DNA of 64,000 nucleotides from Telopea speciosissima (GCF_018873765.1 NC_057919.1:70364984-70428983), one strand, 5' to 3'; positions 1-11,645 are shown, counted from the stretch's first letter. The notes: generated by a model not told the origin, from the letters alone. Program-made: numbers and translations.

Positions 1-769
1 GTGTGACCTTAGCTTGTATGAGTCATCCCTCTTATATTTATTTTCCTCTTGAACATAATACAATTCAATGGTTTTCCCAATCCTCACATGATATCAGAGC
101 CATGAATTCAAGATCAGCACTTTGCGTCCAGCCTTCATCTACCCGCCAGTGCCAGTCTCATTGTTTGAACCTCTTTTGAACCTGCAACCCGCAACCTGCC
201 ATGTGCTCCATTCTGATCTCCCTACAACCCATCACTCTGTGACCATTGTGCTATGTGCACCGACCGCCATTGTGCACCCCAGTTGTTCTGCCACACTCTC
301 TGCAACCCCTTCTGCCAATGTGCACCCCGTTGGCAACACACCCATCGCCAACCACTACCATCTACAATTGTCCTTCTACGGTCCCATCTGAACTTCTCGA
401 CATTTGTGATCCCAATTGCGCCTTGCTCACATCACTATTGCTTGCATCATTGTTCTACTTGCATCACTGCTTTGCTCGCACTCCCACAACCATTTGTACC
501 TCAGTCCCTGCAATCGGCAATCGTCTAGCCTTTGCCGCACCCTCTGTTGTGTAACCTCAGCCCCTGTCCGCATCAACCACCAGCACTCACACCTTGCAAT
601 CTTCCAACCCCATCCCCTGTGCACATCATCACCTCTGCCTCTTCGTGATCTCATAAACCGGTGCAAGTTTTTTCTCTCCCCCAGCTCATCCGTAAGTCTC
701 TGCACATATCATCTTTGCCCGACCGCGAGTCTCAATGCATTACAACCCACCTTCTTGTCAAACCCTCTT
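1..769 (+). mobile_element. copia-like LTR retrotransposon remnant: LTR tail, primer-binding site, leader
   Basis: Bases 1-88 end in CA and are followed directly by a 14-base primer-binding site (89-102) that differs by one base from the initiator-methionine tRNA type usual in copia elements. The 660 bases that follow are C-rich and hold only proline/histidine-rich open frames without recognisable domains, as expected for an untranslated leader. The sequence is interrupted at 769 by MULE-1 and resumes at 11394, where a gag-like start codon occurs at 11577. The upstream part of the LTR lies outside the window. Assignment to copia rests on the site type and the gag start only. Confidence 0.5.
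89..102 (+). promoter_or_regulatory. primer-binding site (initiator-Met tRNA type)
   Basis: The sequence TGATATCAGAGCCA differs from the common plant site TGGTATCAGAGCCA at one base and directly follows an LTR-like CA terminus. It would prime minus-strand DNA synthesis of the remnant element. Confidence 0.5.
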
Positions 770-1037
770 GGATTCAGATCCTCTACTGCCAAGCAGAGAC
801 CTGCCATCATCCTGCCAAGATCTACGAGAGTGACACGTGGCCTTATTACAATCCAATGGTCACTCTCAAGAACAATTCAAAATTCAACTGCATCTGGTTT
901 ATTCTCCTATCAAACCCAAGCCGACCGGCCCAATAGACCAAAACCGACTAGTCGGCTTGGGTTTCAAAACAAAACATAACCTAGGTTTTGACTCCTCTCG
1001 TCTTCTTCCTCTCACGCACTGAAATAGGGAGGGATTT
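770..1037 (+). repeat. MULE-1 left terminal inverted repeat
   Basis: It aligns to the reverse complement of 11118-11384: shared blocks include the terminal 17 bases, a run around GAGACCTGCCATC, GACACGTGG, a GGTTTCAAAACAA stretch and the inner GACTCCTCTCGTCTTCTTCCTC block. The outer edge is fixed by the 9-bp duplication; the inner edge is approximate. Confidence 0.8.
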
Positions 1038-1495
1038 TGTGATGGAGCGAATGAACTGAAACTTAAAAATAATGGGTCGTCTTCTTCCTCTCGTCTTCTT
1101 ATTTGATTTGAATCAGTTCTTCGTCTCTCTCTGTCTCCTCCATTATTATCTACAGTTACTATCAACTGAGTCAATCTTGTTTAAGTGATTCTTTCTCTTA
1201 GTAACTCAACATAAAAGATTCCAAGAAATGGAAAGATTAGAAATCACGAAGATCTGACCAAGTGACCATTCAAACAATATTTTAAGAAAGAGGGTCAAAT
1301 CTAATTTAAATGGATTTGGTAAATATAGAAGAGAAAAACATCAAAACCAATGACTCAAACTGCCAGTTCAAAATCTTACTCACTCCCTCTTCCTCTGCCT
1401 AATTTCTGCCTACTTCAACTAATGGGCTTTAAAAATTTTCTCTAATTACATAATTTCTTTTTGGATTTAGAGACGTTGACAAATAATCTCATAGG
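1038..1495. other. MULE-1 interior, left of the Tekay-like insertion
   Basis: This is AT-rich unique sequence between the left inverted repeat and the nested retrotransposon. I see no coding signal. The last five bases (1491-1495, atagg) are the left target duplication of the Tekay-like element. Confidence 0.6.
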
Positions 1496-4017
1496 TGTGA
1501 AAACCTCAACAAATTTAAACTTTGGAACTTGTATGATTTCAGGTTCCAGCTCTGAGTCTATGGTTGCTTCTATGCTATGGGCTGCATCGGTCGAGGATAC
1601 AGATGAATCACTCGACACACCTATGGAGGATTCCAGGGATTCTTCCCAACTTGCCCTTCTGGAGTCAGAGGACCTCGATGGAACCTTGCACCTGAGCTAC
1701 CTGCGTCTGATCTGCTGCCTGGATAGCATGCAAAACCTCTCCCTCAATTGAAACCATTGTAAGTGTGATTTATTGTATTTATTAGTGTATTGTACTGACC
1801 GATTAGAATCAATAGGGGTATTTTGGTAAATTTACCTTTGTGGGACCCACATCCCCAGATATAATTAGAATAACCTAATTAATAACTAATTCTAATAAAA
1901 ATCAGATTTAAGGAATTAATTCTAAAAAATAGATTTTACCTTTTTGAAAACAAACAACACCTAACTAAACCATTATATATAAAACCTATTTACACTATTC
2001 ACAATTCACAAATCATAAAAACCAAAGAGAGTAGAATCGTTCCAGCCTTAGGAGAACTTAGAGAAAAGATAGAAGAGAAGAAAAGAGAAGAAGAAGTGGA
2101 AATTGAGAAGCCACATCTTAGGGCTTTGATTACATACCTGATCTCGGAGCTTTTAAGTCTTCTATGGAGTCCTTGCTGCCCAAGGTTAAGCTGCCATCAC
2201 CTCTTTTTGTTGCCAAATTCAGGTAGGCCATGGAAAACCTGCTACTTCATCTTCATCTTCTCCATTCTCCATCTCTAATTGATTTGATGTTAAAAATCTG
2301 CCATTAAACCTTAGCTATATAAGCTTAATTGCCATTTGACCCACCTCTGACCTCTTTAATTGAACCTATTTATGGTTCAGACCTGTAATTGGCTGCTAAT
2401 TTCTTGCTGCTAATCAAATTGCAGCTGAAACCATTAATTTAGTAAACCCTAAATTGGAAATTTGGGGTTAATTTCTTAAACCCCAAAATTAATTGTAATT
2501 TTTATAATTAAACTACAAATCCATGTTGACCAACTTTAGATTAGGGTAGAAACCTAAAAATTTGACCTTACATGTGAAGATCCATGCATCTGGGCCAAAA
2601 ACCCCAATTCTGGCCAGGCAGCCGGATGGAATTGCAGCCCTAGTGGCGGTCGTTCGGCTCCCTGGAGGTCTGCATCCGGCTGCTTATTTTAGTGCATTTA
2701 TGACCTGGACCCTATGGGACTTGACCTGGGTTCATCACAGAACCTAATCCTTGTGAATTGTCTAATATTCAGGGTTGTATTCCCTGTTCTGGTCAGTATT
2801 GTTGGGATCTTTGGAGGGTAATTGACTTAGATTAATCTACAACATCAGGTAAGGGGATTTGACTTAATTTCGGTGTGTTTGTTCTATTAATTTCTATTTG
2901 TTAAATCTTGTCATACCATGCATTATAATAATACTCTGAACATATAGTTTTATAGTTTTCTCCTTCTTTGCATTAGAGGATACATGTTATTAGGATGCAT
3001 TACATGATGCATATGCATGAAATTACTTATGTTATTGAATTGATGTTGTTGTTACCATTGCTGGACAGAATTTCCTGATTACCTTATATTGATTCATATG
3101 CCTTTATGTTAGTATGTATATGGTTAGGATTATCATGAACCCAGTGTACGACCCTTACCAACAGGGGTTGAGGTGTTGGATAACCCGTGGTAGGTCCGAA
3201 GGGTAATACTGGAATGTCATTCACTGTCCCATGTTAGCGATCTGCTCCGCTGTGGGAATAAACAGTAGGATTAGTCATTGGGGGTCTGCTAGGGTCCGAT
3301 GGTTCATGCCGGAACTGGCAGATCTTCACCGTAGCAGAATGCTTTCGCTCGGGTGACCGACGTCTGGTTATGTGTTTTCGGGACCGGAGCTAGCATGCTG
3401 CTACAGTAGCACTTATACCTCATGAGACTTAGTATTGCTGTTAGGAGCATTCTTAGATCTAGGTCATTCATCATAGACTATTTGCACTTGCTTGTGTGTT
3501 TCCCTTACTGGGCTCAGTGGAGGTCACCCTTGTGCGTACCTTCTTTTTTTTCCAGATGATACTTCTACTACTACTTCTGGTGCTTCTGTGGGAGTCTCCT
3601 CTACTCAGGACTCTCCTTCAGCTCATGGAGTTGACACTTTTTTGATGGTGGTGCACGATGCTTCATGCTCGTGCGATGATTACGCGTTCTCCTGAGTCAC
3701 TACTAGAGCAGGCTTCTTCCCCTCTTTTGTTTATACACTTTTGTATAGATATGTAATTAAGTGTTTTAATTAACTCTTTTGCTTATCGAAGAATCACTGT
3801 AACACTGATCTTTTGAATATATATATATATCACTGTCAGTTTTAGTCTTCCTTTATTGCTGCCTTATTTATGTATTTAATTACTTTTGCTGCATTTAATT
3901 CTGTATTTATGGATATGATTGCGAATATAGTACTACACTTACGATCCTGGTGGGTTGGTTGGATGTGAGACACATCCAGTCACAGTTGGCCCTTATAAAC
4001 CGGGCCGGGGTGTGACA
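1496..4017 (+). repeat. 5' LTR of the Tekay-like element
   Basis: 2,522 bp, colinear with the 3' LTR at 8205-10787. It lacks about 63 bp present in the other LTR (8568-8632, after ATCCCCAG) and shows many substitutions, so the insertion is not recent. Open frames inside (for example 1461-1751) recur in both LTRs and are LTR sequence, not genes. Confidence 0.92.
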
Positions 4018-4023
4018 TTTAAG

Positions 4024-4035
4024 TGGTATCAGAGT
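4024..4035 (+). promoter_or_regulatory. primer-binding site of the Tekay-like element
   Basis: TGGTATCAGAGT lies six bases behind the 5' LTR and matches the initiator-Met tRNA 3' end apart from its last base. Confidence 0.8.
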
Positions 4036-4371
4036 AATCATGCTCTATTTCTATTCGCAGTCAAGTTTATGTTACGACAGCTCTTGGACTCATTGATCTG
4101 AAGGTGAGTCCAGTTTAGGGTTAAATAACAACCTTAATTAAAAGATACCAAGTAAAAAGAAACTTGATTGTGAGACTTGTGTAAGATAAATATATATATA
4201 TATATATATATATATTTCAAGTTGTCAGTTACAAAATTTCAGCAACTAAGGCTGAACAAGTTACACCTTTTCTTTGGCTGAACAAGTTACTCCTTATAAG
4301 ATAAGAAAAAGAAAAGAAAGTACAAGATTCTACAAGCATAACTAAAAGCTAAGTCTAGGAACATAAGAACT

Positions 4372-5592
4372 CTACTGTTGTGGTGGTGGTGGTGGTCCCT
4401 GACCAAAGAAGAAGGATCTCCAGTGACCCAACTCAGTCTCTACTGCCTGGACACAGCTGCTAACCTGAGTGAAGTCCCTCCTCATGCCATCAAACCCCTG
4501 TCTCATGGATCTCTCTAAGCCCTCAAACCGGCTAAAGAGCTATCCCCAGGGGGTACCATCTGCAGGAATAGCTGCAACAGATGAGGAAGAAGCACCCGAA
4601 TGACCATATGAAGTGTGTCGGGGAGGAGTAGGTGGATCTCTGCGTGCCTCTACATGACCTCTCTCTGTAGTGTCCTCAGCATCAGTGGTCTGTCCTATGT
4701 CAGTGTAGTCAGGATGCCCCAGTTCTGGAGAAAAAGGTAGAAGCACTATGCTCATCTTCACCAGAGTGATTCGGTTGATGCTCGAAGACTTCGCTGACGA
4801 GGCCTCCTCATTTTGAAGGTTCACCCCAAACCTAGGAAAGACCTTGGTGAACAGCCTTCCAAGTAGCAGATTTCCACACCCCGGGTTGTCATGCAAATGT
4901 GCCATGGTACGCATAATGGCATATGAAAGGCAAATCTGGAACCCTGTGTAGAGATAGTAGGTGGCTAAGATCTGCATGGTGGATAACTCGGTGCGATGGC
5001 CACCCTTCTGGACCACATTATGTCCACAAATCCTAGACAACACCCTGGTTGAGGGGAGCAGATCCAACTCAAACTTCATCCTATCATGGAACCTCCCATC
5101 TGTGAGGACTGAGTCCAACCATTCCTACTCTTCATCAGCCAAGAACTCAGAAGCATCAGCACTTGGAGTGCGGTATCTCCACCCCCCTTCATTTGATATC
5201 TCTAAAATGTTAGTTAACTGGGATGTGTTGAAGGAGATAGGCATGCCCTTCACATAGGAGCTGATATAGAACTCATTTCCTCCATACCTATAGGAGAGGT
5301 TGCTTAGAAATAGTCGGACCAGCCTAGGATAGCAGTATTTCTCAGGCTCAAGCATAGACAACCACCCTAGCCTTTCAAACCTCTCTTGGACCTTGAATGC
5401 AACAAGGTCTGCCAAAACAATGTTTCTTTTCTCTTCTACTTTCCTCTCAATAAACCATACACTGTATCTCTGTTCTTCCTCCGCACTTCGAAAGAACCTA
5501 GTATTGAAGTCTGGTGGGGCAGCAACAACTGCACCTCTTCCCCTACCACCTCTACCTCTTCTCCTTCCCCCACGACCTTGAGCTGCAGCCAT
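4372..5592 (-). pseudogene. antisense ORF inside the Tekay-like element (putative plant transposon protein type)
   Basis: Read on the minus strand from 5592, the frame starts with a Gly/Arg-rich basic head (MAAAQGRGGRRRGRGG) and continues with a globular part containing FFRSAEEEQRYSVWF and YPRLVRLFLSNLSYRYGG. This pattern resembles the domain annotated in plants as putative plant transposon protein (Transposase_32 type); that match is from memory. An in-frame TAG (5119-5121) and a second stop after GTPWG (about 4540) interrupt it; beyond that the frame continues through a heptad-like segment and ends PPPPPQQ-stop at 4372. It runs opposite to the integrase and occupies the place of gag and reverse transcriptase. 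Function is unknown. It is broken in this copy. Confidence 0.6.
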
Positions 5593-6359
5593 TTCTTAAA
5601 TGCTGCAAATTTTGGCAACAAAAGGTTGTTAGAAAAGAGTAGGACAACAAGCCTATTTGAAATGTAAAAAATTAAATTCAGTATGTGATAAGGCATTTAG
5701 TCCAATGATAAGTATGTGCAAGCTTTTAGGCAAAAATCTTAGTAGTTATACCATGATATTAGATGGAGTTTGCGTAAAATGGTATCATTAGACTAAAAAG
5801 AACCCTAAGGTTAGTTTTAATGCAAATAAGATAGGGATTTGACAGTGCATTGGTAAATAGGCATAGGAATGCCAAGATAGGCAGGTTTGAAACAAGAAGG
5901 AGAGAAAATAGAGAAATACATAAAGTATATCAAACATTGTCAAAGATTATCAAAAGAGAAACAAAATAGCAAAAATATCTTAAAGACCTAAGAAAAAGAA
6001 TGAGATTAGGCCTAGATTTGAGTAAGAAACAAGAAAACTAGGAAATTTCATAGATTAGAGCACTTACTTGAGGATTGAGCTGAAAATCTTGTGATTCAAG
6101 CTTTAAAATGGGTATAGGAACCCTAGAGAAGGCTTAGGAGGAGTTTGGAAAGAAGTTAGAAGAAAAAGAAATGAGTTTAGAACCTTTAGGAGTGGGACCC
6201 GAATGGGTATTTAAAGCCCAGTTCCACCGGGTGGTCGACCGGCTTGTTGGGGGTCTGAATCCGGCAGGTTGAAATTCCTTATAAAGCTACTGCTTCGTTA
6301 GGCGGACGACCGGCTTGATTTACCTGTGCATCTGGCAGTTTTTCTGCTCTGAATCCGGC

Positions 6360-6402
6360 TGGCCCAAATAATTAGTAAAAAATTAAAATAAAATAATATA
6401 AT

Positions 6403-6442
<40 letters not shown>

Positions 6443-6885
6443 CCTATTGTACACATTAACCATGTATAATACATATATTAATAGGTCCTTAAAGTAAGTT
6501 TATAACTATATAAAAAGTTAAGTAATTATCTTTTAAAAGTATATCTAATGATATATATGTTTGTATCAAATATGTATTAAAAACATAATATAAGTATAGA
6601 ATTAATATTAATAATTTTATATATATGTAAATACATATTAAATACATGTAATAATACATATATTAAATAAATATAAGTACATGTTTATAGTAAGTATATA
6701 TATATATGTATATATTATATGCTGAGTATATCATGACTTCTATACATGTATTATTGCTTAGTATTTATACATGAGTTAATTGAATAATTATTCTATTGTA
6801 TTTAAGTATATGTATACTGTATATTATATAATATTTTCTTTTTCTTTTTAGGTACTTGAATCATTAGCTTAACATGTAACTACGA
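6360..6885. repeat. AT-rich block with (TA)n microsatellite inside the Tekay-like element
   Basis: Over 80 percent A+T by eye, with a pure TA run at about 6403-6438 and many TATAT/ATACAT motifs. It separates the antisense-ORF region from the integrase frame and holds no coding signal. Confidence 0.7.
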
Positions 6886-6891
6886 CCCAAG

Positions 6892-8190
6892 ATGAGTTAT
6901 GTGTTAAGGTCAATTGAAGAGTACAATTACAATCCCAAAAACATCGATAAGTTGAATCGAGTACTGGAGCTACTCACCAATGATCGGTTGTACCTTCAGT
7001 CAATTCTCTGGAATGACGGCAAATCCTTGATGATCAGGGATTTCTATATCATAGATCGAAGGGTAAAATACCTTCAATTTCACACTACTCGCATCGAATC
7101 TATCCTCCACCAATGGGCAGATAAACTTCAAGGCCTTCCTCGCACTAAGAAGGGAATGAATGCAATCTGGGTAATTGTAGATAGATTGACCAAAACAGCA
7201 CATTTTATTCCTATGAAGATCACCTATTCTATGGATCAATTGGCTAAGCTTTATGTGGATAATATTATCAGGCTACATGGAATACCAGTGAACATTGTGT
7301 CTGACAGAGATCCCAGATTTACTTCTAGGTTCTGGAAGAGTCTACAGCGGGCTATGGGTACTGAGTTGAACCATAGTACATCACATCATCCTGAGATGGA
7401 TGGGCAAACAGAGAGGACAATCCAGACTTTAGAAAATATGCTCAGGGCTTGTGTGCTTGAGATGACTGGCAGTTAGGATGAACATTTATCCCTAAATGAG
7501 TTTGCTTATAATAACAGCTACCATGCATCTATTAATATGACTCCATTCAAGGCCATGTATGGCAAGACATGTCGTACTCTACTGTATTGGGATGAAGTTG
7601 GAGAACGACGTATATTGGGCCCTGAATTGATCCAGAGGACCTGTGAGAAGGTTGATTTGATAAGAGAGAAGATCAAGGCTACACAGTCCAGGCAGAAGAA
7701 CTATGCATATAGAAGAAGGCAGCACATTCAGTTCAGAGTTGGTGAGAAGGCATTCTTGAAGGTGTCCCCAATCAAGGGTGTTGTGAGATTTGGGAAGAGA
7801 GGGAAGTTGAGTCCTCGATATATCGGCCCATATGAGGTTGTAGCCAGAGTTGGTGCAGTGGCCAATCAGCTTGCACTGCCCCCATCACTTGCCAATGTGC
7901 ATGATGTATTCCATGTCTCTATATTGAGACAATACATCCCTGACTCATCACATCTGCTGCCTCAGCAACCAGCTGAGCTTATTGCTGATTTGACCTATGA
8001 AGAGGTGCCTGAAGAGATTGTTGATGTAAAGGAGCATAACCTAAGGAATCGAACCATCTCTTTTGTTAAACTCAGGTGGTGTAACCACTCTGTAGCTGAA
8101 GCATCTTGGGAAAGAGAAGACTTGATGAAAGAGAGATACCCTTATCTCTTCGGTCTCCCAGGTATGTCAATTTCGAGGACGAAATTCTAA
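6892..8190 (+). pseudogene. Tekay-like integrase core plus chromodomain, one stop codon
   Basis: Integrase core residues are visible in the first part: D97 in VDRLTKTAHF, D138 in SDRDPRF and E174 in DGQTERT, the D-D-35-E spacing of retroviral-type integrases. A TAG (7474-7476) stands where relatives have Trp (GSW-DEH), a single G-to-A change; the frame then continues to 8190. The C-terminal part has the GPY/F-like segment YIGPYEVVARVG, the HDVFHVSILRQY block and a chromodomain ending AEASWEREDLMKERYPYLF. The zinc-binding HHCC part and everything upstream of integrase are missing; residues 1-80 do not resemble integrase. It would have inserted cDNA and steered it to chromatin. Inactive as it stands. 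Confidence 0.88.
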
Positions 8191-8191
8191 T

Positions 8192-8204
8192 AAGGAGGGT
8201 GGAG
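8192..8204 (+). promoter_or_regulatory. polypurine tract of the Tekay-like element
   Basis: AAGGAGGGTGGAG directly precedes the 3' LTR and follows the polyprotein stop codon (8188-8190). It is the expected plus-strand primer. Confidence 0.85.
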
Positions 8205-10787
8205 TGTGAAAACCACAACAAATTTAAACTTTGGAACTTGTATGATTTCAGGTTCCAGCTCTGAGTCTATGGTTACTGCGATGCTATGGGCTGCATCGGT
8301 CGAGGATACAAATGAATCACTCGACACACCTATGGAGGATTCTAGGAATTCTTCCCAACTTACCCTTCTGGAGTCAGAGGACCGCGATGGAACCCCGCAC
8401 CTGAGCTACCTGTGTCTGATCTGCTGCCTCGATAGCATGCAAAATCTCTCCCTTAATTGAAACCCACTGTAAGTGTGATCTATTGTATTTATTAGTGTAT
8501 CGTACTGACCGATTAGAATCAATAGGGTTATTTCGATAAATTTACCTCTATGGGACCCACATCCCCAGTGGAGAATCCTATTTCCAATATTTACCGTACC
8601 CAGATTACCCCTGATGTCATATGACATCATTATATAATTAGAATAACCTAATTTAATAACTAATTCTAATAAAAATCAGATTTAAGGAATTAATTCTAAA
8701 AAACAAATTTTACCTTTTTGAAAACAAACAACACCTAACTAAACCACTATATATATAACCTATTTACACTATTCACAATTCACAAATCATAAAAACCAAA
8801 GAGAGTAGAATCGTTCCAACCTTAGGAGAACTTAGAGAAAAGATAGAAGAGAAGGAGAAAAGAGAAGAAGAAGAGGAAATTGAGAAGCCACATCTTAGGG
8901 CTTTGACTACGTACCTGATCTTAGAGCTTTTAAGTCTTCTTTAGAGTCCTTGCTGCCCAAGGATAAGCTGCCATCACCTCTTCTTGTTGTCAAATTCAGG
9001 TAGGCCATGGAAAACCTGCTACTTCATCTTCATCTTCTCCATTCTCCATCTCTAATTGATTTGATGTTAAAAATCTGCCATTAAACCTTAGCTATATAAG
9101 CTTATTTGACATTTGACCCACCTCTAACCTCTTTAATTGAACCTATTTATGGTTCAGACCTGTAAATGGTTGCTAATCAAATTGCAGCTGAAACCATTAA
9201 TTTAGTAAACCCTAAGTTGGAAATTTGGGGTTAATTTCTTAAACCCGAAAATTAATTGTAATGTTTATAATTAAACCATAAATCCATGTTGACCCACCTT
9301 AGATTAGGGTAGAAACCGGAAAACTTGACCTTGCATGTGAAGATCTATGCATCTTGGCCAAAAACCCCAATTCTGGCCAGGCAGCCGGATGGAGTTGTAG
9401 GTCTAGTGGCGGTCGTCCGGCTCCCTAGAGGTCTGCATTTGGTTGCTTATTTTTTTAGTGCATTTATGACCTGGACCTTATGGGACTTGACCTGGGTTCA
9501 TCACTGAACCTAATCCTTGTGAATTGTCTGATATTCAGGGTTGTATTCCCTGTTCTGGTCAGTATTGCTGGGATCTTTGGAGGGTAATTGACTTAGATTA
9601 ATCTACAACATTAGGTAAGGGGATTTGACTTAATTTCGGTGTGTTTATTCTATTAATTTCTATTTGTTAAATCTTTCCATACTATGCATCATAATAATAC
9701 TCTGAACATATAGTTTTATAGTTTTCTCCTTCTTTGCATTAGAGGATACATGTTATTAGGATGCATTACATGATGCATATGCATGAAATTACTTATGTTA
9801 TTGAATTGATGTTGTTGTTACCATTGCTGGACAGAATTTCCTGATTACCTTATATTGATTCATATGCCTTCATGTTAGTATGCATATGGTTAGGATTATC
9901 ATGAACCCAGTGCTACGACCCTTACCAACAGGGGTTGAGGTGTTGGATAACCCGTGGTAGGTCCGAAGGGTAATACCGGAATGCCATTCACTATCCCATG
10001 TTAGCGATCTGCTCCGCTGTGGGAATAAACTGTAGGGTTAGTCATTGGGGGTCTGCTAGGGTCCGATGGTTCATGCCGGAACTGGCGGGTCTTCACCGTA
10101 GCAGAATGCTTTCGCTTGGGTGACCGACGTCTGGTTATGTGTTTTCGGGACCGAAGCTAGTATGCTGTTACAGTAGCACTTATACCTTATGAGACTTAGT
10201 ATTGATGTTAGAAGCATTCTTAGATCTAGGTCATTCATCACGGACTATTTGCACTTACTTGTGTGTTTCCCTTACTGGGCTCAGTGGAGCTCACCCCTGA
10301 GCGCACCTTATTTTTTTTTCTTCAGATGATACTTCTACTACTGCTTCTGGTGCTTCTGTGGGAGTCTCCTCTACTCAGGACTCTCCTTCAACTCGTGGAG
10401 TTGACACTCCTCTGACGGTGGTGCACGATGCTTCGTGCTCGTGCAATGATTGCGCGTTCTCCTGAGTCACTACTAGAGCAGGCTTCTTCCCCTCTTTTGT
10501 TTATATACTTTTGTATAGATATGTAATTAAGTCTTTTAATTAACTCTTTTGGTTATCGAAGAATCACTGTAACACTGATCTTTTGAATATATATATATAT
10601 CACTGCCAGTTTTAGTCTTCCTTTATTGCTGCCTTATTTATGTATTTAATTGTTTCCGCTGCATTTAATTCTGTATTTATGGATATGATTGCAAATAGAG
10701 TACTGCACTTGCGATCCTGGTGGGTTGGTTGGATGTGAGACACATCCAATCACACTTGGCCCTTATAAACCGGGCCGGGGTGTGACA
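8205..10787 (+). repeat. 3' LTR of the Tekay-like element
   Basis: 2,583 bp, colinear with 1496-4017. It ends GGCCGGGGTGTGACA and is followed by the 5-bp duplication atagg. It shares the motif GACCCTTACCAACAGGGGTT with the solo LTR at 47387-49989, so the two are distant relatives. Confidence 0.92.
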
Positions 10788-10792
10788 ATAGG

Positions 10793-10986
10793 AACCTTCA
10801 TCGTCGTTGGCTGGCGACGCTCGTCAGATGGAACTTTTAGTCGAATTCCCGAAAACTTGAAAACTTTTTTGGAACCCTTATGATTTTTATCCAATAGAGT
10901 AGCTTTTGTTTAAGAAAGAAACGACATTATAGTTCTGTTTATTTTTTTAAACCTATTTAATTATCTGTGAAAAACTTGAAATGCAG
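10793..10986. other. MULE-1 interior, probable captured intron
   Basis: This is AT-rich sequence between the Tekay-like element and the RBOH fragment, ending CTTGAAATGCAG. That ending resembles a 3' splice site directly in front of the RBOH-like coding block, so the segment is probably captured intron. Confidence 0.45.
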
Positions 10987-11108
10987 ATTATGAGTTAATT
11001 GCGTCTGCAAATAAATAAACTGGTGAGATTGAAAAAGCAGGAGGAGGAGTACATAGCTCAGATCATGGAGGAATTGGATCCAGAAGGGCTTGGTTATATC
11101 GAGGTGGG
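10987..11108 (+). pseudogene. captured exon fragment of a respiratory burst oxidase homolog (RBOH, NADPH oxidase)
   Basis: The translation contains RLKKQEEEYIAQIMEELDPE followed by GLGYIEV. This matches the linker and EF-hand segment conserved in plant RBOH proteins (family pattern: KQAEEYAALIMEELDP, then GYIE), which activates superoxide production by binding calcium. Just upstream the ancestral IMLxASANKL block is readable only across two small frame changes, an extra base near 10993 and an extra AAAT-type insertion near 11018, so the fragment is broken. A good splice acceptor (TGCAG, ending 10986) precedes it. Homology stops where the MULE-1 right inverted repeat begins. It is a transduplicated exon, not a working gene. 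Confidence 0.75.
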
Positions 11109-11117
11109 ATCCCTGGA

Positions 11118-11384
11118 TTCAGTGCATGAGGAAGAAGACGAGAGGAGTCGAACGATTTTCCCTTTTCTCCATCGCAAGCAAAATTGTTTTGAAACCGAAC
11201 TGGTTTAGTCAGTTTTGGTCTGCTAACTGGTCCGTCTTGGTTAGTTGAGAAAAACCAAGTTTTTCAAACAACTGTTGAAATATTTTAAAAATAACCGTTC
11301 GATCATCATATGTCCACGTGTCGATCCCATAAGCGACGGTAGGAGGATGGCAGGTCTCTATTTGGTAGTAGAGGATCTGAATCC
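11118..11384 (-). repeat. MULE-1 right terminal inverted repeat
   Basis: Reverse complement of 770-1037; the outer end GGATTCAGATCCTCTAC is exact and abuts the 9-bp duplication at 11385-11393. Confidence 0.8.
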
Positions 11385-11393
11385 AACCCTCTT

Positions 11394-11645
11394 CCTGTTT
11401 TACTTTCCTTCCTATTTTATGTCTTTGTTTATTTTATTTCTTATATTATATTCAGCCATACTCCCTCCCTTCACATGTTCCTTATTATATTTAGCTCCCA
11501 CAACTTCCCATTTTATATTCAATCGACCCACCCAACTTCTTAAACTTCTTTTGAACAAGCTCAACCAAAAAAAAAAATGGCATCCTCGGATAATATTTCT
11601 GATCTGCCTAGAACTTTCACTGGCAATACCCAAAGTTTATTGTAA
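11394..11645 (+). pseudogene. continuation of the copia-like remnant with a gag-like start
   Basis: Behind the MULE-1 duplication the leader continues and reaches an ATG at 11577 in an AACCA/poly-A context. The 22 codons read MASSDNISDLPRTFTGNTQS and then LL-stop. An N-terminus of the type MAS-S-x-I-x-LPxTFTGN is common at the start of copia gag proteins. The frame ends in TAA at 11643-11645 and no further gag homology follows, so the element is truncated here. Confidence 0.4.

Larger units (their letters stand above)
1496..10787 (+). mobile_element. Tekay-like Ty3/gypsy chromovirus derivative, internally rearranged
   Basis: A complete insertion with 5-bp duplications atagg (1491-1495 and 10788-10792), two LTRs of about 2.5 kb starting TGTGAAAACC and ending GTGTGACA, a primer-binding site, a polypurine tract, and an integrase with chromodomain. 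The chromodomain and large LTRs place it in the Tekay/Del chromovirus group. The 4.2-kb interior has no gag, protease or reverse transcriptase; in their place lie a minus-strand ORF and an AT-rich block. It cannot move by itself and would need enzymes from a full relative. Confidence 0.9.
770..11384. mobile_element. MULE-1: non-autonomous Pack-MULE carrying an RBOH gene fragment
   Basis: Both ends read GGATTCAGATCCTCTAC inward and are flanked by an exact 9-bp duplication, aaccctctt (761-769 and 11385-11393), the hallmark of Mutator-like transposition. The terminal inverted repeats run about 270 bp (770-1037 and 11118-11384) with an estimated 70-80 percent identity and small gaps. Removing the nested Tekay-like element leaves about 1,318 bp with no transposase. 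The interior carries an exon fragment of a respiratory burst oxidase gene next to the right inverted repeat. The element landed in the leader of a copia-like remnant. Confidence 0.85.

Noticed and set aside
122..979. Long overlapping plus-strand frames (89-187 codons)
   Set aside because: Pro/His/Ser-rich, overlap each other in different frames and cross the MULE-1 boundary at 769/770; no domain. They are leader of the copia-like remnant and MULE sequence.
4540..5118. Treating the Tekay antisense frame as two host genes
   Set aside because: A single in-frame TAG separates the halves and both lie inside an element with intact ends; one broken element ORF is the simpler reading.
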